The notes beneath the pieces were generated by a model. It saw nothing but the letters and a program-made list of their open reading frames with translations. It was not told the origin of the DNA and ran no database searches. Source: Bacteroidetes bacterium CG23_combo_of_CG06-09_8_20_14_all_32_9 (GTDB lineage Bacteria; Bacteroidota; Bacteroidia; Bacteroidales; GWA2-32-17). From it: a stretch of DNA of 7,481 nucleotides. How positions within the stretch are numbered: the stretch's first letter is position 1; every line of letters begins with the position of its first letter. This document shows positions 1 through 4,758 of the stretch, one piece after another. The DNA lies in assembly GCA_002771395.1 (NCBI GenBank), contig PCSS01000029.1, forward strand, positions 3,024 to 10,504, read 5' to 3'. Both the position numbers and the translations under genes were made by a program.

Positions 1-61
1 ACCGCTTGATTTAGGATAACCAATAATAACAGGGTAAACTGATGATTATATTGTTTATTGC

Positions 62-90
62 TTCATTGTTATGCAGTAGTAGCAATGGAA
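62..90. other. Intergenic stem-loop
   Basis: Positions 64-72 can pair with 79-87 (CATTG with CAATG at the base, then weaker pairs including two G-U wobbles), leaving a 6-nt loop. Two more pairs form outside if G88 is bulged. No T-run follows on either strand, so it does not fit a standard intrinsic terminator. It lies beyond the 3' end of the minus-strand gene pair and could be a 3'-end structure of that transcript, but this is speculative. A hairpin this size can arise by chance in AT-rich DNA. Confidence 0.3.
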
Positions 91-98
91 CAATTTAA

Positions 99-185
99 CA
101 ATCTTGTCTTCTCAATCTTCTCAATCTTGTTTTCTCAATCTTTTTCAATCTTGTTTTACCAATCTTTTCAATCTTTCTTAATCTC
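99..185. repeat. Tandem repeat, about 23 bp unit, 3 copies plus a partial
   Basis: The heptamer CAATCTT occurs at 99, 113, 122, 136, 146, 160 and 169. The spacing alternates 14 and 9-10, which defines a 23-24 bp higher unit: 99-121, 122-145, 146-168, and a decayed copy from 169. Each unit contains two CAATCTT boxes separated by a T-rich segment. The plus strand is almost all pyrimidine apart from the CAA motifs. Two copies of TTAACCT (191-197 and 203-209) follow with a 12-bp period. The array lies in the non-coding region beyond the stop codon of the secreted-protein gene. An open frame runs through it, but its peptide only reflects the repeat. Confidence 0.8.
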
Positions 186-259
186 ATCCCTTAACCTCAA
201 ACTTAACCTTAAATATGAGCATTCCCTTGTATGTCTTTATATAGTCACGGATGTTTCAT

Positions 260-970
260 TTAGTCATTAATTTCAAAAAATATCCACATTCCGGGACGAA
301 TTTCCATAATAAAACGATTAGTTTCAAATTTTCCGGCAAAAAAGACTGTAAATGGTAAATTGTTGATTAAAATGGAATTAGAACTTATTATTCCTAAATT
401 AATAATTTGATTAGCAGGAAAAAACTGTTGTTTAATTTCAGTATGTTTTTTAAAAAGATTATTAAAATTAAAACTATATGAATGTTTTACAATTTTAGTT
501 GAATCGTTTGAATTGTAAATAAAAATATCCTGATAAATACTGTCTTTAGTATAGGTATATACAATTTTATAAACGGGACTTACATCTGAAATAGTAATTT
601 CATTAACATTAAAGTCATCATATTCATAGTTATACTCATTGGGGATAAAAAATATGCCTGATGATTTTTCAATTTCTTTTACTTGTGGATATTCAGATTC
701 GGTAAAACTCCATTCATAATGCGTAGCAAGACCTTTTTTATTAATAATACTTTGATGTTGTAAAAAATTAATATTTGAATAGGGGAGAGGATAACCTAAA
801 AATTGCAGACTGTCAATATGTTCTGTAAAAATAATTTTAGTTATTTTATTTACGGCAATATTAATATGCGATAAAATAAATGCATCAGAATCTTTTGCTA
901 AGTTAGTAATATTTTCTTGAGCTTTAGATAGGGCGGAGATAAGTATGAGAATGAATATCAGCTTAAACAT
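260..970 (-). CDS. Secreted protein of unknown function, 236 aa
   Basis: I do not recognise a family. The N-terminus has a short positive start (MFK), a hydrophobic stretch at about residues 4-14 and a likely signal peptidase I site at A17|Q18 (SKAQ). Gln at +1 is common in Bacteroidota exported proteins, where it is often cyclised to pyroglutamate. The mature part is about 219 residues, rich in Asn, Ile, Phe and Tyr, with alternating hydrophobic/polar stretches that suggest mostly beta structure. It has no second membrane segment, no cysteine and no sorting domain that I can see. It is therefore probably periplasmic or associated with the outer membrane (inference). The ATG shares its A with the TAA of the upstream lipoprotein gene (TAATG), which implies co-transcription and translational coupling. 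Codon use resembles its neighbours. That it is a gene is fairly sure; function is unknown. Confidence 0.8.
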   Translation of the reverse strand: MFKLIFILILISALSKAQENITNLAKDSDAFILSHINIAVNKITKIIFTEHIDSLQFLGYPLPYSNINFLQHQSIINKKGLATHYEWSFTESEYPQVKEIEKSSGIFFIPNEYNYEYDDFNVNEITISDVSPVYKIVYTYTKDSIYQDIFIYNSNDSTKIVKHSYSFNFNNLFKKHTEIKQQFFPANQIINLGIISSNSILINNLPFTVFFAGKFETNRFIMEIRPGMWIFFEIND

Positions 971-1155
971 TAATTTTTATTGGCTGGCTTTACTTTAGTA
1001 GTATCTTTACGAATAATCCTTATTGAGTCGTGTTCTTCTAAAATTTTAATTATAGGGTCGTGTTCTTCAATTATTTTTGGAGGTACATTTTTGTTACATG
1101 AACAAATAATTGCAAAAAGAATAAAAAGAAGAATTAAAAACTTGAAATTTTTCAT
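970..1155 (-). CDS. Small lipoprotein, 61 aa, with a duplicated EEHD segment
   Basis: The protein begins MKNFK, followed by a hydrophobic core at about residues 6-17 and a lipobox I-C-S-C with C20 as the likely lipidated cysteine. The mature protein would be about 42 residues, highly charged, and anchored to a membrane by its lipid. It contains two near-identical 10-residue units (28-37 and 38-47, each with I-[IL]-E-E-H-D-[PS]-I). The tail is basic (RKDTTKVKPANKN). It is the first gene of a minus-strand pair, and its TAA overlaps the ATG of the secreted-protein gene by one base. The lipobox, the overlap and the shared strand argue that it is real, even though an antisense frame covers the same DNA. 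No convincing TAnnTTTG lies just upstream; the nearest approximation is AAGTTTTG, minus strand, at 1210-1217. The function is unknown. Such small lipoproteins are often partners of, or immunity-like companions to, the next gene, but nothing here shows that. Confidence 0.7.
   Translation of the reverse strand: MKNFKFLILLFILFAIICSCNKNVPPKIIEEHDPIIKILEEHDSIRIIRKDTTKVKPANKN
1027..1068 (-). repeat. In-frame 30-bp duplication inside the lipoprotein gene
   Basis: The 12-mer GTCGTGTTCTTC (plus strand) occurs at 1027-1038 and again at 1057-1068, exactly 30 bp apart. This is ten codons, encoding the repeated EEHD segment. The identity at the core and divergence outside it suggest an in-frame tandem duplication within the short mature domain. 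Confidence 0.75.
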
Positions 1156-1256
1156 TTATTTGTTTTTATATTTGGCTCATATTTAAGTATTTCATTGTTT
1201 GTAAACTTCCAAAACTTTTGTAGTTTCGTATCATCTCTTATACTTTGAATAGTGTA

Positions 1257-1290
1257 ATTTCTTACATTTGGGATTCAGATGTAAGGAAAT
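1257..1290. other. Intergenic stem-loop
   Basis: CTTACAT (1261-1267) is perfectly complementary to ATGTAAG (1279-1285), with an 11-nt loop. With G1286 bulged, four further A-T pairs extend the stem to 1257/1290. No T-tract follows on either strand, so it is not a typical rho-independent terminator. It lies between the DUF6150-like gene and the lipoprotein gene, both on the minus strand. It would therefore fall in the 3' trailer of the former or the leader of the latter. Confidence 0.4.
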
Positions 1291-1308
1291 AAGGTTTTAT
1301 ATGCACCA

Positions 1309-1353
1309 CCTTATACCTTTATACCTTACACCTTTATACCATATACCTCTATA
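1309..1353. repeat. Tandem repeat, 15 bp unit, 3 copies
   Basis: Three adjacent units run 1309-1323, 1324-1338 and 1339-1353. The first reads CCTTATACCTTTATA. The second differs from it at one position and the third at two. Each unit is itself two CC-start half units of 7 and 8 bp. A T-rich decayed continuation follows to about 1360. The repeat sits in the 260-bp non-coding stretch 1156-1415, which otherwise holds only the stem-loop at 1257-1290 and no gene I can support. Confidence 0.85.
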
Positions 1354-1415
1354 CTTTTATTTTAATTATAAAATGCGACAATTTATCCCGTTTATAGTAT
1401 AATTGGCATAATTAA

Positions 1416-1880
1416 CTATTCTCCGAATTTATCTTCAGCGTCTTTACGAGCTTTTTCTTTACTTTTTTTGCTATCTTCAGTTTTTAAAACACCAGTTTTG
1501 CGAAATACTCCTTCGAGCTGAAAACCAGGAGTTTTATAACCTTTTTCTTCTTTTTTATCAGTAAAATAAACTTTTCCCATAAATTTATAATCAATTCCCA
1601 TTTCATCATCACTTAAAAGAGAATCGTCAGGGTTATTTGAAAGATAAATCGAGAAGTTTGAAAATCCCCATTTTTTGAATTTCCACATACAGTCCCATTC
1701 TTCTGCTTCTGTTTTATCTTCAGTACGATAAATTACAAGGTCTGCTTTAGAAATATCATCTACAACTAAAAGAACAACATTAGCATCACCTGGATGCATC
1801 ATTTCAATTACAGTTTGAGCCTTCAAAATGTTAATAAATGAAAGCACAATAATTGAAAATATTAATAAATTTATTTTCAT
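1416..1880 (-). CDS. Exported DUF6150-like protein, 154 aa
   Basis: A signal peptide spans residues 1-21 (MKIN, a hydrophobic core to about residue 18, probable cleavage A21|Q22 in LKAQ), so the product is exported. The mature part shows degenerate short beta-type repeats: ANVVLLVV (33-40), ADLVIY (46-51), a Trp-rich segment with W62, W66 and W71, FSIYL (76-80) and MGKVYFTD (101-108). From memory, this pattern of short 'ADLVVY'-like and 'KVYFT'-like strands resembles the DUF6150 family common in Bacteroidota; no biochemical function is known to me. The C-terminal 20 or so residues are Lys/Glu/Asp-rich and probably helical or disordered. One cysteine (C64) remains after cleavage. The gene lies 124 bp beyond the clpC stop on the same strand but has its own -7 element, so it is probably expressed independently. 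The assignment to DUF6150 is by pattern memory only. Confidence 0.8.
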   Translation of the reverse strand: MKINLLIFSIIVLSFINILKAQTVIEMMHPGDANVVLLVVDDISKADLVIYRTEDKTEAEEWDCMWKFKKWGFSNFSIYLSNNPDDSLLSDDEMGIDYKFMGKVYFTDKKEEKGYKTPGFQLEGVFRKTGVLKTEDSKKSKEKARKDAEDKFGE

Positions 1881-1913
1881 ATTTTTAAATGGTTATTGTT
1901 TTAAAAAGACATA

Positions 1914-1921
1914 CAAATATA
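1914..1921 (-). promoter_or_regulatory. Probable -7 element for the DUF6150-like gene
   Basis: Read on the minus strand this is TATATTTG, an exact match to the Bacteroidota -7 consensus TAnnTTTG. It lies 33 bp upstream of the ATG, giving a short A/T-rich leader of roughly 25-30 nt. No TTG or TTTG lies at the expected 17-23 bp spacing upstream; the nearest TTTG is 33 bp away. The promoter is therefore supported by one element only. An 8-bp palindrome TTACGTAA (1930-1937) sits just upstream. Confidence 0.5.
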
Positions 1922-2004
1922 TATTAATTTTACGTAATTTTAATAAAAAAGTTACAAAAAAATGGAATTTATGAACAATTATTAGATTTATTGCGTACAG
2001 TCCC

Positions 2005-4539
2005 TTATTTTGAAGTTGCATCTTTATTTTTTTCAACGGTCTTATTTTTATTTTGAATTTTAAAAGTAATATGTTCTGCTTTTTTATTAAAGCCGGCAAT
2101 AATTACATCATTAGGCAGAGGGGGATTTTTAATTATAATTTCTGCCATCGGGTCTTCAAGATATTTTTGCAGTGCACGTTTCAGAGGACGGGCTCCAAAT
2201 TGAACATCAAAACCACGTTCAGAAATAAAATCTTTGGCTTGGGCAGAAATTTTTAACTCGTAACCCATAATTTTAACCCTTTGATATAATCCTTTAAGTT
2301 CTAAATCAATAATTTTATGAATATCTTCACGCAAAAGAGAGTTAAACAATACCACATCGTCAATTCTATTAATAAATTCGGGTGCAAATGTTTTTTTAAG
2401 TGCATTTTCAATTACTCCCTTGGCATGACTATTAAATGATTCGCGTTTTGCACTTGTTTCAAAACCAACGCCGCGTCCGTATTCCGACAGTTGACGGGTT
2501 CCAATGTTAGATGTCATTATTATTATGGTATTGCGAAAATCAATACGGCGACCTAAACTATCGGTAAGTCTGCCTTCGTCGAGTACCTGCAAAAGAATAT
2601 GAAAAATATCAGGATGAGCTTTTTCAATTTCATCTAAAAGGACCACCGAATAAGGTTTGCGACGAACTTTTTCGGTTAATTGTCCTCCTTCCTCGTAACC
2701 AACATATCCCGGAGGAGCTCCGACAAGACGTGATACTGAAAATTTTTCCATGTATTCGCTCATGTCGATACGAATAAGATTATCGGCATTATCAAACAAA
2801 TATTCGGCAAGAACTTTAGCAAGTTGAGTTTTACCAACTCCTGTAGGACCAAGAAAAACAAATGTCCCGATTGGTTTATTGGGGTCTTTTAAGCCGGCAC
2901 GGTTTCTTTGTATAGCTTTTACAACTTTTTTAATCGCCTCGTCCTGGCCAATTACTTTACCTCTTATTTCGCCAAGCATTTTTAATAAACGCTGTCCTTC
3001 GGCTTGTGCTATTCTTTGCACGGGAACACCTGTTTGCATCGCCACAACTTCGGCAATATTATCTTCGGTAACAGTTTGACGATTTTTGAGCATATCTTTT
3101 TCCCAACGAACTTTTTCAATTTCAACAGCATCTAAAAGTTTCTTTTCCTGGTCGCGAAGATTAGCTGCCAGTTCAAAATTCTGATTTTTTACCGAGCTTA
3201 TTTTTTCTTTTTTTATGACTTCAATTTTCTTTTCTAAATCGAGTATCGTTTGCGGAACATGAATGTTTAAAATATGAACCCGTGCTCCCGATTCGTCAAG
3301 AGCATCAATGGCTTTATCGGGTAAGTGCCTGTCGGTTATATAACGTTCGGTAAGTTTTACACAGGCTTTTATAGCATCATCGGTATATATAACATTATGA
3401 TGGTCTTCGTAACGTTCTTTAAGGTTATTTAAAATTTCAAAAGTTTCTTCAACAGATGTAGGTTCAACCATAATTTTTTGAAACCGACGCTCAAGAGCAC
3501 CATCTTTTTCAATATATTGCCTATATTCATCAAGGGTAGTAGCGCCAATACACTGAATTTCACCACGTGCTAATGCAGGTTTAAGCATATTTGCAGCATC
3601 TAATGAACCACTTGCACCACCGGCACCAACAATAGTGTGAATTTCATCAATAAAAAGTATAACGTTTTTATTTTTTGCCAATTCATTTAGAATTGCTTTA
3701 ACTCTCTCTTCAAATTGTCCGCGATACTTTGTTCCTGCAACAATTGAAGCTAAATCTAAGGTAATTACACGTTTACCAAAAAGTATCCGCGAAACTTTAC
3801 GTTGAACAATACGAAGTGCAAGACCTTCAACAATTGCCGATTTTCCAACACCTGGTTCACCTATTAATACAGGATTATTTTTTTTGCGGCGGCTAAGAAT
3901 TTGGGCTAAACGTTCAATTTCCAGTTCTCTTCCGGTAATTGGGTCTAAGCGACTCTCATCAGCAGCCTTTGTTAAATCTATTCCGAAATTATCAAGAACA
4001 GGTGTTTCTGAAGTTATTTTTCTGCTACCCGAACCGGGTTTTCTGGCTCCATAACCGGAGCGTTCTTCATCATCGCCATAAGGATCGTCTGCTTGATTTC
4101 TTGGCAATTCGCCCATCATTATTCCTCTAACTGTTGAATAATCAATATTGTATTCTTCCAATAAAGCAGGAATAAAAGAATTATCATCTTTTAATATAGC
4201 AAGTAGTAAGTGACCGGTATCTATCACACTGCTTTTTAACGACCTGGCTTCCAGGTAAACAAGTTTTAAAACACGCTCAACATGTCTTGTTAATGGAAGA
4301 TTATCGGCTTCGGTCATTTTTAAAGCGTCAGATGCTTTTATTCTTTTCTCAATGGCTTTTCTAATCTCCGTCAGATTTACACCCATTGAAATCAGTATAT
4401 CAATAGCTATTCCTTCGCCGTCTCTTAAAAGTCCAAGAAAAACATGCTCTGTTCCAACAGTCTCATTACCAAGCCTTACAGCTTCTTCCCGACTATATGT
4501 TAAAACATCTCTTATTCTTTGTGAAAATTTTGAATCCAT
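2005..4539 (-). CDS. clpC: ClpC-type AAA+ ATPase, Clp protease ATP-binding subunit
   Basis: This is a cytoplasmic Hsp100 unfoldase that threads proteins into the ClpP chamber using ATP. At 844 aa it is full length. The Clp N-domain (about 1-145, two repeats) is followed by an acidic, Gly-rich linker (about 148-178). AAA-1 has Walker A GEPGVGKS (227-234), pore loop KYRG (271-274), Walker B ILFIDEI (294-300) and arginine finger R351/R352. A UVR-containing middle domain (about 430-485, NFELAANLRDQ at 454) marks ClpC rather than ClpA or ClpB. AAA-2 has Walker A GPTGVGKT (564-571), pore loop GYVG (611-614), Walker B VVLLDE (632-637), sensor TSN (676-678) and sensor-2 GAR (782-784). VGF at 691-693 matches the ClpP-docking loop, so it probably works with ClpP, which is encoded elsewhere. 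The start fits the family's usual MDSKFS-type N-terminus. It has no SD; a consensus -7 lies upstream. The basic tail (about 825-844) is variable. No lesion is visible. Confidence 0.97.
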   Translation of the reverse strand: MDSKFSQRIRDVLTYSREEAVRLGNETVGTEHVFLGLLRDGEGIAIDILISMGVNLTEIRKAIEKRIKASDALKMTEADNLPLTRHVERVLKLVYLEARSLKSSVIDTGHLLLAILKDDNSFIPALLEEYNIDYSTVRGIMMGELPRNQADDPYGDDEERSGYGARKPGSGSRKITSETPVLDNFGIDLTKAADESRLDPITGRELEIERLAQILSRRKKNNPVLIGEPGVGKSAIVEGLALRIVQRKVSRILFGKRVITLDLASIVAGTKYRGQFEERVKAILNELAKNKNVILFIDEIHTIVGAGGASGSLDAANMLKPALARGEIQCIGATTLDEYRQYIEKDGALERRFQKIMVEPTSVEETFEILNNLKERYEDHHNVIYTDDAIKACVKLTERYITDRHLPDKAIDALDESGARVHILNIHVPQTILDLEKKIEVIKKEKISSVKNQNFELAANLRDQEKKLLDAVEIEKVRWEKDMLKNRQTVTEDNIAEVVAMQTGVPVQRIAQAEGQRLLKMLGEIRGKVIGQDEAIKKVVKAIQRNRAGLKDPNKPIGTFVFLGPTGVGKTQLAKVLAEYLFDNADNLIRIDMSEYMEKFSVSRLVGAPPGYVGYEEGGQLTEKVRRKPYSVVLLDEIEKAHPDIFHILLQVLDEGRLTDSLGRRIDFRNTIIIMTSNIGTRQLSEYGRGVGFETSAKRESFNSHAKGVIENALKKTFAPEFINRIDDVVLFNSLLREDIHKIIDLELKGLYQRVKIMGYELKISAQAKDFISERGFDVQFGARPLKRALQKYLEDPMAEIIIKNPPLPNDVIIAGFNKKAEHITFKIQNKNKTVEKNKDATSK

Positions 4540-4572
4540 ACTTATATTTTATAAAAATTTTCAACATTTTTT

Positions 4573-4619
4573 ATTTTACAAAGATAATTTACTGAAATGT
4601 AAAATTAAACAATTTTACA
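4573..4619. promoter_or_regulatory. Three TGTAAAAT half-sites around the clpC promoter (putative operator)
   Basis: TGTAAAATT (4598-4606) and AATTTTACA (4611-4619) form a perfect 9-bp inverted repeat with a 4-nt spacer (AAAC). A third half-site, ATTTTACA, lies at 4573-4580 and runs into the clpC -7 element. ATTTTACAAA is an exact 10-mer at both 4573-4582 and 4612-4621, 39 bp apart. The inverted repeat covers the clpC -33 region and the third copy overlaps the -7 region, where a repressor would act. It does not match the HrcA/CIRCE sequence. A specific regulator is inferred only; the background is about 87% A+T, which makes chance repeats easier. Confidence 0.4.
4579..4612 (-). promoter_or_regulatory. 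Probable clpC promoter (-33 TTG, -7 TATCTTTG)
   Basis: On the minus strand, TATCTTTG (4586-4579) matches TAnnTTTG exactly. A TTG at 4612-4610 lies 23 bp upstream of it, the upper end of the spacing described for Flavobacterium-type promoters. Transcription would start near 4570, leaving a leader of about 30-35 nt before the clpC ATG. I found no comparably good TAnnTTTG for gyrA on the plus strand. Confidence 0.6.
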
Positions 4620-4645
4620 AATAATTATAAACAAAGTAATGTTAA

Positions 4646-4659
4646 TAATTATATAATTA
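4646..4659. other. 14-bp A/T palindrome midway between clpC and gyrA
   Basis: TAATTATATAATTA is a perfect 14-bp palindrome centred near 4652.5, almost the midpoint of the 219-bp divergent region. Only about 28 of the 219 bases there are G or C by my count, so an A/T palindrome may be accidental. It could also be an AT-rich melting or nucleoid-protein site. No function is shown. Confidence 0.3.
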
Positions 4660-4758
4660 ATATTTTTTATTTCAAATAAGAAAAACTACTTTAGTGCTTT
4701 AATTTAAAAGTGAATAAAATATTGTTATTTAATTGTTTAAAAAAATAATTGAAGACAG

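Noticed and set aside
1..60. Partial gene entering from the left edge
   Set aside because: All three plus frames hit a stop within the first 20 bases, and no minus-strand frame with coding character starts here.
99..185. Possible CRISPR array
   Set aside because: The units are contiguous, with no unique spacers, and too short; there are no cas genes nearby.
58..270. Plus-strand open frame of 70 codons
   Set aside because: Most of it reads through the CAATCTT tandem repeat, giving a repetitive Phe/Ser/Leu peptide. It has no initiation signal or recognisable domain, and its end overlaps the stop of the minus-strand gene.
980..1186. Plus-strand open frame of 68 codons
   Set aside because: It is antisense to the lipoprotein gene, which has a lipobox and a coupled stop/start. 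The plus frame has no such support.
1956..1962. Intrinsic terminator after clpC at the T7 tract (minus strand)
   Set aside because: I could not find a stable stem directly before the T-run; only scattered 4-bp A/T-rich complementarity is present.
1893..2099. Minus-strand open frame of 68 codons after clpC
   Set aside because: It begins inside the clpC 3' end in another frame and continues into A/T-rich spacer. The Lys/Ile/Leu/Phe composition is what such DNA gives by chance.
4352..4624. Plus-strand open frame of 90 codons
   Set aside because: It is antisense to the conserved clpC N-domain and runs through the clpC promoter; no domain is recognisable.
4687..4694. TACTTTAG as the gyrA -7 element
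   Set aside because: It misses the consensus in the TTTG part and has no TTG at a suitable distance upstream; too weak to annotate.
4540..4758. CIRCE/HrcA operator for clpC
   Set aside because: No TTAGCACTC or GAGTGCTAA arms are present; the inverted repeat found has a different sequence.
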